From positions 868,001-932,000 of the forward strand of contig NZ_JFFR01000002.1 of assembly GCF_000695685.1 (NCBI RefSeq): a DNA stretch of 64,000 nt, given 5' to 3'. Every line of letters begins with the position of its first letter. The first letter of the stretch is position 1. Positions 1 to 8,927 of the stretch are shown here, one piece after another. A program made the position numbers and the translations under genes. The DNA is from Vibrio fortis. GTDB taxonomy: Bacteria > Pseudomonadota > Gammaproteobacteria > Enterobacterales > Vibrionaceae. The notes below the pieces were generated by a model. It saw only the letters and a list, made by a program, of their open reading frames with translations, had not been told where the DNA came from and ran no database searches.

Positions 1-637
1 CTGCTTTCAGGCCAGAACTTGCACACATAGTTAGCAGTGTTGCAGATTCCATTTCGAAGTTAAGAACGCCCATGTCTTGCCACTCTTGCATAGAACCTTG
101 GAAACGCTTAACAACGCGACCAGAGAACGTGTCGTAACGCTCTTGACCTGGGTAGAACGTATCGCTTGATGCTGTAACACCAGTGTGAACAGTTGCGCCA
201 GACTCTTCTACTGCCGCTTTCATTGCTGTTGCGATTTCGAAGTCAGCTACTGCTGGGAACTCCATTGGAGCAAAGTGTAGGCTTGCACCGTCTAGACGAA
301 CAGAGCCCGTTGTTACAATCATGTCACCCACGTTTACGTGAGGTTGGATTGCACCAGTTGTACCAACACGTAGGAAAGTGCGTACACCTAGTTGTGCTAG
401 CTCTTCTACAGCGATAGATGTAGATGGACCACCAATACCAGTAGAACAAACAACCACAGGCTTACCGTCTAGCTCAGCGCGGTACAGCGTGTACTCACGG
501 TGGCTTGCTAGAAATACTGGGTTTTCCATTTCGTCAGCGATTTTTTGTACACGTGCAGGATCACCTGGGATGATCGCTAGTGTCGCACCTTGAAGATCAG
601 CTTCAGTAATACCTAAGTGGAAAACAGCTTGAGACAT
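1..637 (-). CDS. udp: uridine phosphorylase, 3'-truncated by window edge
   Basis: Uridine phosphorylase splits uridine with phosphate into uracil and ribose-1-phosphate in the cytoplasm (pyrimidine salvage). Reading the minus strand from the ATG at 637 gives [17 protein letters not shown], then the nucleoside-phosphorylase signatures GDPARV (about residue 26), STGIGGPS (about 68) and [16 protein letters not shown] (about 90), and a FEMES motif near the truncation. A good ribosome binding site (AAGGAGC) lies 6 bases before the ATG. About 212 of the roughly 250 usual residues are present and the C-terminus lies outside the window. A CRP-like site lies about 100 bases upstream, in keeping with CRP/CytR control known for enterobacterial udp. 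Confidence 0.95.
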   Translation of the reverse strand, partial: MSQAVFHLGITEADLQGATLAIIPGDPARVQKIADEMENPVFLASHREYTLYRAELDGKPVVVCSTGIGGPSTSIAVEELAQLGVRTFLRVGTTGAIQPHVNVGDMIVTTGSVRLDGASLHFAPMEFPAVADFEIATAMKAAVEESGATVHTGVTASSDTFYPGQERYDTFSGRVVKRFQGSMQEWQDMGVLNFEMESATLLTMCASSGLKA

Positions 638-739
638 AGTTTGCTCCTTGTGGCTTATTGAGTGTTCATCACCCTTATCTAAGCGCATTATAAGTTTGTG
701 GGGTACGTGTTTACTCTAACCAAGCTATTCACAAAATGA

Positions 740-755
740 AGTGACAATCGTCACA
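740..755. promoter_or_regulatory. CRP-like binding site upstream of udp
   Basis: The sequence AGTGA-CAATCG-TCACA matches the CRP half-sites TGTGA-N6-TCACA at 9 of 10 fixed positions. It lies 103 bases upstream of the udp start codon. Enterobacterial udp is known to be CRP-activated and CytR-repressed, so the context fits. Binding is inferred. Confidence 0.55.
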
Positions 756-848
756 CCTCTCCACGCAACATACACTCAAGTTTCACGAAAAACCGATTGG
801 CATCACACTTTTACCGTAATCGACCAGCTTCGTTGCATAATAATGACG

Positions 849-912
849 AAAAAAACGCCTCTAGTTCATAAAACACAAATCAAACAACATGCGCTTAATA
901 AACTAGAGGCGT
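849..912 (-). terminator. intrinsic terminator of zntA with an unusually large loop
   Basis: ACGCCTCTAGTT (855-866) pairs perfectly with AACTAGAGGCGT (901-912), a 12-bp stem. Read on the minus strand it is followed by seven Ts (849-855), which is the form of a Rho-independent terminator 20 bases after the zntA stop. The loop is 34 nt, far longer than usual. Confidence 0.7.
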
Positions 913-932
913 CCTGTAACTAATTAGACGCC

Positions 933-3257
933 CTAATCAGCTTTTGACTTAAATCTTAGTAGTCTTAAAGCATTAAGTGTCACAAGCGCGGTTGCGCCAC
1001 TATCGGCAAGCACGGCTACCCATAAGCCAGTAATACCAAATAGGCTCGTCACCAAGAAGACACCTTTTAACCCCAACGCCAAAGCGACGTTCTGACGAAT
1101 GTTTCTCATGGTTGCCTGTGACAGCTCAATCATAGCTGGCAGTTCAGTTAAACGATTGTGAGTCAGTGCCGAGTCTGCGGTTTCCAAAGCTACATCGGTG
1201 CCGCCTCCCATAGCAATACCTACGTTGGCAGTTTTCATTGCTGGCGCGTCGTTAATACCATCACCCACCATAGCGACATGAGAACGGCGAGTCAGCTCTT
1301 CAACATAACTCACTTTATCCGCAGGCAATAGGCTTGCTTTGTACTGCATGCCAACCACAGAGCTGATTGCCTCGGCACTGCGAGGGTTATCGCCCGTCAA
1401 CATAATCGACTCAACACCCAACTGGCTTAAACGCTCTACTGCAGCTTTGGCGTCACTGCGCAAAGTATCTTGCCACGCAATCAAACCAATGACGGTCTGA
1501 GGAAGCTCTACTGCGACTACCACCGTCTTGCCTTGCATTTCAAGCGAAGCAACCTGTTCTTGTACTGAAGAATCAAGAGCAAACATCACTTTCGATGGTG
1601 AAAGCACCTGATAAGTCCGTCCTTCGACGTCACCTTCAACGCCACTACCAATAAGGGCACGTTTGTTCTCAGATTCAGGAATATCAATCCCCATCTCTTT
1701 AACTTTATTGACGAGAGACAGTGCTAATGGATGGCTTGAACCAACTTCAATCGCACCAATCACACGCAATAACTGTTGCTCGTTCCAATCTTGCAACGGT
1801 GTCACGTTAGTAACTTGTGGCTTGCCCTCGGTCAGTGTGCCTGTTTTATCAAACGCAATGGTTTCAACTTTACCTAACTGCTCTAGCGCTGCACCACCTT
1901 TAATCAAAGCACCACGTTTTGCCGCCGCAGCCAAGCCAGACGTAATCGCAGCGGGTGTCGAGATAACCAAGGCACATGGACACGCAATCAACAGTAGCGC
2001 GAGTCCACGATAGACCCAAGTTTCCCAAGGTTGAGCAAACAAGCTCGGCGGAATCACAATTACCATCAAGGCCACAAACATCATTAGCGGCGTATACCAA
2101 CGGCTAAATTTATCCAGGAATCGTTCTAGTGGTGCTTTGCGTGATTCTGCTTCTTCAATCAAATGAAGAATTCGGTCTATCGCATTCTCACCTTGTTTAG
2201 AAGTGATCGTGATACGAACAACCTTATCGACCACAACCGCACCCGCCATGATGGCGTTGCCTTTTACATGTTCAACAGGGACAGATTCACCAGTGAGTGC
2301 ACTCTCATCGAAGCTAGCGGCGTAAGTGATCAATTGACCGTCTGCTGGCAGTCGAGCACCAGGAGAGACTTCAATAACGTCGCCAGGCTTAAGCTCCGTC
2401 ACTGCAACATCAACACGTTCGCCATCGACAATTTGAGTCGCATTTTCAGGTACCAACGCCATCAATGCTTGTACACCACTGCGTGCACGGGATGAAGCAA
2501 AGGCCTCTAAACGTTCACCGATTAAGAACAACAATAGAACCATGGCTGCTTCTACTGTTTCCCCCAAATACAGGGCACCCAAAGCAGCGACACTCATCAA
2601 GGTTTCAATGGCAAAAGGAGTACCAGAACGAGCGAGCTTCACCGCTTGTTTTGCGACTGGGTAAAGTCCCAGCAAACAAGTGACAATGAACAATCGCTCA
2701 CTTAAAACAGGACTGAAATCTTTGATTAAGGTCGCGAATAACATCGCTGCGGCAATCGCAATGATCTGGAGATTTGGCTGAATGTGAGATTGCCAGAAGG
2801 TCGCTGGCTCTTGCTTTTTCTTAGCGCCAACTTCATTCAAACTGAAGCCCGTTTTTTGAACGGCGGTTTCAATGGTTTCAGTGAGTTCAACTTGATCGTA
2901 TTTCACGACCAGTTTTTCCGTCGCAAACAGAACCTTGGCTTCAATAACACCAGGAATAGCTATAACGGCTTTTTCTACTTTTCGTGCACAGGCTGGACAG
3001 TCCATACCTGAAACAAGCCAACTTGTGGTGAGTTTACTGTTTAATTCAACAACTACGGATAGCCGGTCCTCTTCTCCACTGTCTGAACCACAACAACTTT
3101 CGCCACCAGCAGCAGGCTCAGCTGTTGCACAGCACGAAGATGAGCTGGTAGAAGCAGCAGTTATGCTAGTGATTTTAGGGCTACCGCAGCTTGAAGCTAC
3201 AGGTTTGTTTTGAATATCCGCTTTGGTTGAGCGGCACGCGGCATGTTTTGCACACAT
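933..3257 (-). CDS. zntA: Zn(II)/Cd(II)/Pb(II)-translocating P1B-type ATPase
   Basis: Inner-membrane pump that exports zinc, cadmium and lead ions using ATP. The protein has 774 residues. A cysteine- and serine-rich N-terminal tail (CAKHAAC, SSSSCC, ESCC) is followed by a heavy-metal-associated domain with GMDCPAC (about residue 84). Then come the actuator motif LTGES, the membrane metal-site CPC motif (about 425), the phosphorylated aspartate in DKTGTLT (about 468), an SHPLALS motif, and GDGINDAP (about 664). The CPC motif and the ZntR-type promoter upstream favour zinc-group metals over copper. The gene stands alone with its own promoter and terminator. The extra Cys pairs before the metal-binding domain could be an added metal-binding tail. 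Confidence 0.93.
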   Translation of the reverse strand: MCAKHAACRSTKADIQNKPVASSCGSPKITSITAASTSSSSCCATAEPAAGGESCCGSDSGEEDRLSVVVELNSKLTTSWLVSGMDCPACARKVEKAVIAIPGVIEAKVLFATEKLVVKYDQVELTETIETAVQKTGFSLNEVGAKKKQEPATFWQSHIQPNLQIIAIAAAMLFATLIKDFSPVLSERLFIVTCLLGLYPVAKQAVKLARSGTPFAIETLMSVAALGALYLGETVEAAMVLLLFLIGERLEAFASSRARSGVQALMALVPENATQIVDGERVDVAVTELKPGDVIEVSPGARLPADGQLITYAASFDESALTGESVPVEHVKGNAIMAGAVVVDKVVRITITSKQGENAIDRILHLIEEAESRKAPLERFLDKFSRWYTPLMMFVALMVIVIPPSLFAQPWETWVYRGLALLLIACPCALVISTPAAITSGLAAAAKRGALIKGGAALEQLGKVETIAFDKTGTLTEGKPQVTNVTPLQDWNEQQLLRVIGAIEVGSSHPLALSLVNKVKEMGIDIPESENKRALIGSGVEGDVEGRTYQVLSPSKVMFALDSSVQEQVASLEMQGKTVVVAVELPQTVIGLIAWQDTLRSDAKAAVERLSQLGVESIMLTGDNPRSAEAISSVVGMQYKASLLPADKVSYVEELTRRSHVAMVGDGINDAPAMKTANVGIAMGGGTDVALETADSALTHNRLTELPAMIELSQATMRNIRQNVALALGLKGVFLVTSLFGITGLWVAVLADSGATALVTLNALRLLRFKSKAD

Positions 3258-3334
3258 AATAAATTCTCCTTAATACTCGACTGCTTAAGGGGTTCCTAGT
3301 TGAGATAGGCGAAATACCCCTCCAGTGCACCTGA

Positions 3335-3366
3335 AGTATAAACCTTGGAGTCATCTCCAAGGTCAA
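3335..3366 (-). promoter_or_regulatory. MerR-family (ZntR-like) promoter and operator of zntA
   Basis: On the minus strand a -35 box TTGACC (3361-3366) and a -10 box TATACT (3335-3340) are separated by exactly 20 bases. The long spacer holds a perfect dyad: ACCTTGGAG (3342-3350) pairs with CTCCAAGGT (3355-3363) around a 4-base centre. Over-long 19-20-bp spacers with such a dyad are the hallmark of promoters that MerR-family activators such as ZntR switch on by twisting the DNA. No MerR gene lies in this window, so the regulator must be elsewhere. Confidence 0.85.
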
Positions 3367-3388
3367 GGAGAAATAGTGAAAAAAGAAT

Positions 3389-4849
3389 CTAAGTTTTTGC
3401 GTCGCTCAGCTCTTCTCGGTTAGCAGAAACGTCATCGATCAATACCGCGTCATGAGAACAGAAAGGTTGGGTATTCAAACTCACCATTGATACATCCTCC
3501 TGTTCCACTTCAACTTCAGCACCTTTCATTAGCTCTGCAATATGGAAACGCAACACAAGGACGCCCAGTACACCAAACACCACATTCCCTAGCGCTTGGC
3601 CATACAAAACACCAAGAGCACCATACCATTGAGAGCCAAGGTAAACGAAAGGCAAAGTTCCGAGCGTCGCTTTACCTAGGTTTAACGCCGTTGAATAGAG
3701 AGGTTTGCCCAAGTTGTTGAACGATGTATTCGCAACAAACAGAGCGCCATTAAAGGTAAAGGTGATCGCAACGTAGCTACAGAATGCCGCAACAATGATC
3801 GAGGCATCGCCTTGTAGGCTGAACATCGAAATAACGAAGTCTTGTAGGAAGTAAAGCAAGATGCAAACGGCAATGGTATACGCGGTTGTAACAAACAGGG
3901 AATTGTTGAGCGTTTCCTTCACTCTATCCATACGCTCAGCACCGAAGTTCTGACCAATGATAGGACCAACAGCACCAGATAGTGCAAAAATTACTGCAAA
4001 ACAGACTGGCGTTAAACGGCCAATTACCGCAAACCCTGCAACAAAGTCTTCGCCATATTGAGCGATACCCGTTGTCACAATTGCGTTACCAATTGGCGTT
4101 GCGGTGTTGGTGATTATGGCTGGCAAAGCAATGGCAAGAATTGGACGAAGATTGAAACGCCAATGAGCGATTGATGGTTTCGCTACTAAGTCGTGGCTAC
4201 GAATAAGTGGGTAAAGAGAGAAATAAAGCACGGTAAAGCGTGCAATGACCGAGGCCAATGCTGCACCTTCAATGTTCCAACCAAATCCAAAAATAAATAG
4301 AGGGTCGAGAATCGCATTCACGATGCCCCCCGACAGCGTCGCCCACATAGAGCGCTTCGCATCACCAGCAGCTCTCAGCCCAGCACCCGCCGCCATCGCC
4401 AAAGCTAAGAATGGGCCGCTAGGAAGTAGAATCTGCAAATAGGCTTGTGCTCTTTCTGCAGCAAGTCCTTGCGCACCAATAGCATCCAGCAGTTCGGGAA
4501 TATGAATATACATTGCCGCCGTTACGAGTGAGCTGATCGTAAACGCCGTCATCATGATACTGACACTAAGCTGTTTCGCGTGGTCTCTATCTTTCGCTCC
4601 AATGGCTTTGGAAACTAAGGCCCCCATTGCAATCGAGGTACCGATTGAAACAGAGGTTGAGAAAAACGTTAGCGTCCCAGCGAAACCTACAGCAGCAGCC
4701 AATTCAACCTGACCCAACATACTGATAAACAGCATATCGAGGAGATCGACCACAAACAGAGCCATCAAACCAACAGAGCCAGCTCCAGACATCACCAAAA
4801 TGTGGCGCATTGTTGAGCCTTCGACAAACTTGGCCGTTTGATTTGACAT
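3389..4849 (-). CDS. MATE-family multidrug/cation antiporter
   Basis: Predicted inner-membrane efflux protein of the multi antimicrobial extrusion family, which exchanges drugs or metabolites for Na+ or H+. The protein has about 486 residues with about 12 hydrophobic segments in two similar halves, including GAGLRAAGDAKRSMWATLSGG in the middle, a family-typical loop, and the PLYSTALNLGKATLGTLPF repeat counterpart. I chose the ATG at 4849 (MSNQTAKFVEG) because GGAGAC lies just upstream. An earlier in-frame ATG at 4903 lacks a ribosome site and gives a non-membrane tail. The hydrophilic acidic C-terminal tail (EVEVEQEDV onward, about 45 residues) is long for the family. The substrate is unknown. 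Confidence 0.88.
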   Translation of the reverse strand: MSNQTAKFVEGSTMRHILVMSGAGSVGLMALFVVDLLDMLFISMLGQVELAAAVGFAGTLTFFSTSVSIGTSIAMGALVSKAIGAKDRDHAKQLSVSIMMTAFTISSLVTAAMYIHIPELLDAIGAQGLAAERAQAYLQILLPSGPFLALAMAAGAGLRAAGDAKRSMWATLSGGIVNAILDPLFIFGFGWNIEGAALASVIARFTVLYFSLYPLIRSHDLVAKPSIAHWRFNLRPILAIALPAIITNTATPIGNAIVTTGIAQYGEDFVAGFAVIGRLTPVCFAVIFALSGAVGPIIGQNFGAERMDRVKETLNNSLFVTTAYTIAVCILLYFLQDFVISMFSLQGDASIIVAAFCSYVAITFTFNGALFVANTSFNNLGKPLYSTALNLGKATLGTLPFVYLGSQWYGALGVLYGQALGNVVFGVLGVLVLRFHIAELMKGAEVEVEQEDVSMVSLNTQPFCSHDAVLIDDVSANREELSDAKT

Positions 4850-4901
4850 GAATCGTCTCCGTGGTTGAAAGCGTGAATGCAATAAGATTTCTACAAATAA
4901 C

Positions 4902-4923
4902 AAAAGGCGCTAGTGCGCCTTTT
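4902..4923 (-). terminator. bidirectional-looking intrinsic terminator
   Basis: AAAAGGCGC (4902-4910) pairs perfectly with GCGCCTTTT (4915-4923) around a TAGT loop. It sits 45 bases after the stop of the CBS-domain gene (minus strand) and just upstream of the MATE gene, so it probably ends the CBS transcript. Confidence 0.75.
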
Positions 4924-4967
4924 ATAAATTTAGATTAATCGGAAAAATAATCATTTCGAACAAAGAA

Positions 4968-5384
4968 TTATACAGGATGTTGGAAGCAATCATCTAAGTT
5001 TTTACCAATCGCCCTCAAAACATCAGTACGCGTTATCATGCCAACGAGTCTTTCATTATCGATAACTGGGTATGCTTTTGGCTTACCAACTTTCATCAAG
5101 TCTGCCAGTTCGATAATCGAAAGTTCTGGAGATACCGAAAGCACTTCAGGATGCATACAATCACCGACAGTGTGTGTGTCTTGACAGAAGTAGCTCACCT
5201 TAACCAACTTTTCTAACAAATCCTGTTCTGAAAGGAAGCCTATCACCTTCTCACTTTCATCAATCACGGGACCACCCATATGGTGACTGCGCATTACTTT
5301 GTCTAGCGCGAGACTTAACGGCATATCAGGAGTGAACGTCACAACCTGTAGCGTCATGTAATCTTTCACTTTAATCGAATTCAT
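4968..5384 (-). CDS. CBS-domain protein
   Basis: A 138-residue cytoplasmic protein made of a tandem pair of CBS motifs (about residues 6-62 and 75-132), the kind of module that binds adenosyl ligands such as AMP, ATP or SAM and senses energy state. Visible signatures are VKDYMTLQVVTFTPDMPL, GGPVIDESEKVIGFLSEQDLL, and in the second copy VGDCMHPEVLSVSPELSI followed by YPVIDNERLVGMITRTDVLRAI. No effector domain is fused, so it acts through a partner I cannot identify. It stands alone, with a terminator after it. Confidence 0.85.
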   Translation of the reverse strand: MNSIKVKDYMTLQVVTFTPDMPLSLALDKVMRSHHMGGPVIDESEKVIGFLSEQDLLEKLVKVSYFCQDTHTVGDCMHPEVLSVSPELSIIELADLMKVGKPKAYPVIDNERLVGMITRTDVLRAIGKNLDDCFQHPV

Positions 5385-5661
5385 CGCTTTCTCCCTAAAA
5401 ACTCTTAGCCAGGTCTTATGTCGTACCTATATGTTAATTGTTGTCTAAAATCTTGATTTTACTAAATGGATTTCAACAATTTTATTGATAGGCAAAACCT
5501 AATTTCTAAGAAATGTGAGGTGGCATAAGGGCTGAGGCACATAAAGCGAGTTGTAATAAACGTCAGCTATATCCTTACAAGCCATTACTTTTCGATACTT
5601 TTTTGTGATTCGAGATCCTGTAACCTTGCTTGCACACCATTTTTTTGCCGATAAAAGACGT

Positions 5662-5898
5662 ATGCAATATCACCAAGCTCTCTATGCTTTTGTCTATGCA
5701 GACAAAGACGGTATCGATAAAACCCTCGTTGGCCACTTCAATGAAAAAGAGCGCCCATTGATGTCTAGCTGCAGTGAAGAGATCACCAAAATGTCCTACG
5801 CTGCCATCGAAATCGCAGCCAAACGCGAACTAAAAATCAGACTCGTTAAATATCAAAAAGAGCATGAAGTTGACTTTAGTCGTTTCGTAGAATCTTGA
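5662..5898 (+). CDS. small conserved-type protein of unknown function
   Basis: A 78-residue acidic/basic soluble protein (MQYHQALYAFVYADKDGID...) with no family I recognise. I prefer the ATG at 5662. An in-frame GTG at 5605 would add 19 residues but has no visible ribosome site. Codon use resembles the neighbouring genes, which supports a real gene. There is no signal peptide or membrane segment. It stands alone between divergent and unrelated genes. Confidence 0.55.
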   Translation: MQYHQALYAFVYADKDGIDKTLVGHFNEKERPLMSSCSEEITKMSYAAIEIAAKRELKIRLVKYQKEHEVDFSRFVES

Positions 5899-6081
5899 TC
5901 AGCAGTCAGCTGTATCGAAAGCGATGCAACCAACATCGCTCGCTAATGTGATACAGCTTCTGGGCTGTGCCAGAGTTGAAGTTGAAATAAGCGTAGAAAT
6001 TGAAACAATAGGCAAGTTCTCGTATCTTAGAAGACGATAGAGACACGTCTTACTATTTCGACCATTTAACCTCGGCACATT

Positions 6082-6351
6082 ATGGCTTCCAAACTCCTTA
6101 CTTCGATCAAATCATTCTTCAACGAAGTCTTAGACTTTCAATCTCGCATCTGGGTTATCCATATCGTGGAAGAAGCGATCACAGATCAGTCTTTCGTCAT
6201 CAACGAAGATGGCTTCAAAGAGCCTTTAGAATGGATGAAAAAACGCAGATATAGTGAGAACATGCTCGAACGTGTCGATAAGATGAGAATCTCTCAAATC
6301 ATTGAATTGCAGATGGGCAACATTTCGCACCGCTTGATGAGAGTGAAGTAA
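6082..6351 (+). CDS. small protein of unknown function
   Basis: An 89-residue, probably helical, soluble protein (MASKLLTSIKSFFNEVLDFQSRIWVIH...), rich in charged residues and methionines. I recognise no domain. It is preceded by a poor ribosome site and followed by a convergent terminator at 6361-6385. The codon usage is like that of the neighbours, so it is probably a real lineage-specific gene. Confidence 0.6.
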   Translation: MASKLLTSIKSFFNEVLDFQSRIWVIHIVEEAITDQSFVINEDGFKEPLEWMKKRRYSENMLERVDKMRISQIIELQMGNISHRLMRVK

Positions 6352-6360
6352 TCGTACTTA

Positions 6361-6385
6361 AAAAAAGGCCAGCACCGCTGACCTT
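6361..6385 (-). terminator. intrinsic terminator of ybiB/trpD2
   Basis: On the minus strand AAGGTCAGC-GGT-GCTGGCCTT forms a 9-bp stem with one G-U pair, followed by six Ts (6361-6366). It lies 46 bases after the stop of the gene at 6431-7387. Confidence 0.7.
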
Positions 6386-6430
6386 AATGATTTTAATCTG
6401 TCGACTTTCAATAGCTATCGACATTCAAAG

Positions 6431-7387
6431 CTAACGACGACAATACGCTTCCCACAGTTCAGAAGCACGCTTATACGCTTCGGGCTTGTCATGAGTCTCA
6501 GCAAACAATATCGCCGTCATCGTATCGACCACGCTGTTAGCCATCATCTCCATTTCGTCTTCAGGTGTGCCGAACACGCAGCTTTCTGGTAGCGATAGCC
6601 CTTCATGCATGCTGCCCTTCCAATAAAAAGACTCTACCTTCTCAGGAGAACTCAACCAAACGGTTTGGCTTACCTTCGGGTTATATTCCGACTCACCATT
6701 CTGCCCCTTAAAGGAGATCACCGAATGCGATTTATTGCCGATTACATGCTCAACTTCCGCGTGTAATTGAGGGAAACCTGGGTGAAAGCTGCCACGGACA
6801 CCTAATCGACCACCACCAGGGTTAAGGGCACGAACCACGGTATTAATTGGCGTACGTAAACCGTAACGGTGTTTCCAACCAATCATGGTTTGAGCTTCAG
6901 GAGCAAAGTTTGCCAAAGGAAGGTAGGCAATACCCTCTTTCTCTAGGATCTCTTTCGCGTGCTCAGGATTATCAGCACGCTGCACATTCACATCTTGAAG
7001 ATGCGTTTCTACATGCGTTCGGCCACTCGGTTTGTCCATATAACCGTGCATTAAAATCTTATAGCCACTATCCGCTAAAATTCTCGCAGCCAGCAAGTTC
7101 CATGGCTTACCGCTGCTTGAATCGTTGCGTTTACCGGCATAACAAGGCCAATCAATGTCTGCGCCCAAATCCGGAACTCGAGATTGGAATGCTTTTACAA
7201 AGCCAGCAATCTCTTCATTCGTTTCATTTTGTACGCGAATTAGCATCAGTAGCATCGCCATCTGGTCGTCTCCAACTTGACCACTCAAATACTCATCCAT
7301 GATGCGATAGGCCTGTTCAAACGTCAGAGGTTTACGACCTCTTTCTCCTCGTCCAACAGTACGAATACACTCTAAAATACTACTCAT
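6431..7387 (-). CDS. ybiB: YbiB / TrpD2-family protein
   Basis: A 318-residue protein with the fold of anthranilate phosphoribosyltransferases (TrpD). YbiB/TrpD2 proteins of about 320 residues are known to lack that activity and to bind nucleic acids. Seen here: the helical N-terminal domain (LTFEQAYRIMDEYLSG...MLLMLIRVQNETNEEIAGFVKAF), then the diverged phosphate region SSGKPWNLLAARILADSG and HGYMDKPSGRTHVETHLQDVN, and the family-typical GWKHRYGLRTPINTVVRALNPGG. It has its own terminator and is divergent from a TetR gene 171 bases away. Family assignment is firm and function is not. Confidence 0.85.
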   Translation of the reverse strand: MSSILECIRTVGRGERGRKPLTFEQAYRIMDEYLSGQVGDDQMAMLLMLIRVQNETNEEIAGFVKAFQSRVPDLGADIDWPCYAGKRNDSSSGKPWNLLAARILADSGYKILMHGYMDKPSGRTHVETHLQDVNVQRADNPEHAKEILEKEGIAYLPLANFAPEAQTMIGWKHRYGLRTPINTVVRALNPGGGRLGVRGSFHPGFPQLHAEVEHVIGNKSHSVISFKGQNGESEYNPKVSQTVWLSSPEKVESFYWKGSMHEGLSLPESCVFGTPEDEMEMMANSVVDTMTAILFAETHDKPEAYKRASELWEAYCRR

Positions 7388-7558
7388 TGATGTCTAATTC
7401 TCTTCTCTCTAACAACTAAAAATAAGAAACCTGCTTCGATTCTATGCTACCCAGCCAGTCAAGCAAAGCGCTACGGCACAATCCTTGATACTAAAAGTAA
7501 ACTAGTTAGTGTAAAATAATAGAATACCGTGCTAATTTGAGATTAAGTTGTATTTCTA

Positions 7559-8167
7559 ATGACCGTTAAAAAAACACTGAGCCAAAAGAAACGTGAAGCC
7601 ATTGTTGAAGCTGCCATTGCCGAGTTCACCGAAAATGGATACAAGTCCACCAGCATGGATAAGATTTCGGCGAGAGCAGAAGTATCAAAGCGCACTGTCT
7701 ACAACCACTTTGCCAGCAAAGAGCTGTTGTTAGATGAGATTCTCGATAGCATCTGGACCAAAACATTAGCCGCAACTCACTTCCCATATCAGCAAGAGCT
7801 GTCAATGGCTGAGCAACTGACCGCAATTGCCAATCAAGAACTCGATTTACTCGAATCTGAGGGCTTTATTAATCTTTCTCGTGTGTTGTTTTCTGAGTAC
7901 TTCCACAACAAAGAACTCGCTTATCAAGCAATGGAGAAATACTCTCAAGCTGAGAGTGGCTTGACCATTTGGATTAAAGCAGCGCTAGCAGACGAACGCT
8001 TAATTGAACTTGACCCTCACTTTGCCTCAACTCAGTTTATCGCTCTGCTTAAGTCATTCGCGTTCTGGCCGCAGATCATCGGTCACGCACCCTCACCAGA
8101 TAAGGCACAACGAAACCACATTATTGACTCTAGCGTGCAGATGTTCCTAAAACAGTACCAACGCTAA
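7559..8167 (+). CDS. TetR-family transcriptional regulator
   Basis: A 202-residue repressor-type protein. The N-terminal helix-turn-helix is clear: [20 protein letters not shown] then [14 protein letters not shown] at residues 23-60. The rest is a helical ligand-binding domain of AcrR/SrpR type ([30 protein letters not shown]). No pump gene is adjacent. The nearest genes are divergent ybiB and downstream ppiB, so its target is not evident. Confidence 0.88.
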   Translation: MTVKKTLSQKKREAIVEAAIAEFTENGYKSTSMDKISARAEVSKRTVYNHFASKELLLDEILDSIWTKTLAATHFPYQQELSMAEQLTAIANQELDLLESEGFINLSRVLFSEYFHNKELAYQAMEKYSQAESGLTIWIKAALADERLIELDPHFASTQFIALLKSFAFWPQIIGHAPSPDKAQRNHIIDSSVQMFLKQYQR

Positions 8168-8270
8168 TCCCGCAATCAGTTGTGTGAAAGCCAGTATCAT
8201 TGCTGGCTGTTCAGCAACGTTCACGTATACTTCAACTCATTATTTATCTAGCAATACAACGAGTAACTTT

Positions 8271-8765
8271 ATGATCATTTTGACGACAAACTTTGGTGAT
8301 ATCGAAATCGAACTGAACTTTGATAAAGCGCCAGTGACTTCTAAGAACTTTCTAAAGTACTGTGAAGACGGCTTTTATGAAGGGACAACTTTTCACCGAG
8401 TGATCGAAGGTTTTATGATCCAAGGTGGTGGCCACACCATTGATATGACCGAAAAACCGACGCGTGCACCTATCGTCAACGAAGCAAACCGCGGTCTAAA
8501 AAATGTCGTAGGTTCAATTGCGATGGCGCGTACTGATGCCCCACACTCAGCAACGGCTCAGTTCTTTATCAACCTAGATGACAATGATTTTCTTGATTAC
8601 ACAGCGACGACCAATGCTGGTTGGGGCTACGCAGTGTTTGGCAAAGTGATTGCAGGTATGGATGTTGTAAAGAAGATTGGTGTTGCGCCAACGACGACAC
8701 GCTGGGGACATGAAGATGTACCATGTGAAGATATCGTTATTTCAAAAGTAACGATCAAGCAATAA
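8271..8765 (+). CDS. ppiB: peptidyl-prolyl cis-trans isomerase B (cyclophilin)
   Basis: Cytoplasmic cyclophilin that catalyses cis-trans isomerisation of prolyl bonds during folding. From the ATG at 8271 the protein is 164 residues, exactly the length of E. coli PpiB. Motifs: [20 protein letters not shown] then [13 protein letters not shown] (catalytic arginine in FHRV), [20 protein letters not shown] (GSIAMAR, Q/F pocket) and [14 protein letters not shown]. An upstream in-frame start at 8184 would add 29 residues with no family match, so the internal start is preferred. Confidence 0.95.
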   Translation: MIILTTNFGDIEIELNFDKAPVTSKNFLKYCEDGFYEGTTFHRVIEGFMIQGGGHTIDMTEKPTRAPIVNEANRGLKNVVGSIAMARTDAPHSATAQFFINLDDNDFLDYTATTNAGWGYAVFGKVIAGMDVVKKIGVAPTTTRWGHEDVPCEDIVISKVTIKQ

Positions 8766-8816
8766 GACTGACGCTTTCCAGTAGAGGCTCTTCAGCAACT
8801 ACGACATATCACTAGT

Positions 8817-8848
8817 CGGTGCACAGCACGAACATCTGCTGTGCACCG
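8817..8848. terminator. strong hairpin after ppiB, no T-tract
   Basis: CGGTGCACAGCA (8817-8828) pairs perfectly with TGCTGTGCACCG (8837-8848) around an 8-nt loop. It lies 51 bases after ppiB and 80 bases after the convergent cytochrome gene. There is no run of Ts on either strand, so it may protect 3' ends rather than terminate. Confidence 0.5.
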
Positions 8849-8927
8849 CTAATCAATACATCACAAACTGTCTAACCCGTCAGCACTCCGGCTATTGCGT
8901 AGATTAGTACAGCTAAACGTTTGTCAT

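Noticed and set aside
741..923. 60-codon plus-strand frame between udp and zntA
   Set aside because: It spans the CRP-like site and the zntA terminator hairpin; no ribosome site; composition is not protein-like.
3181..3366. 61-codon minus-strand frame across the zntA start
   Set aside because: It lies in a different frame over the ZntR-type promoter and the first zntA codons; a shadow of real features.
5605..5661. Upstream GTG extension of the small gene at 5662
   Set aside because: No ribosome site before the GTG; kept only as an alternative start.
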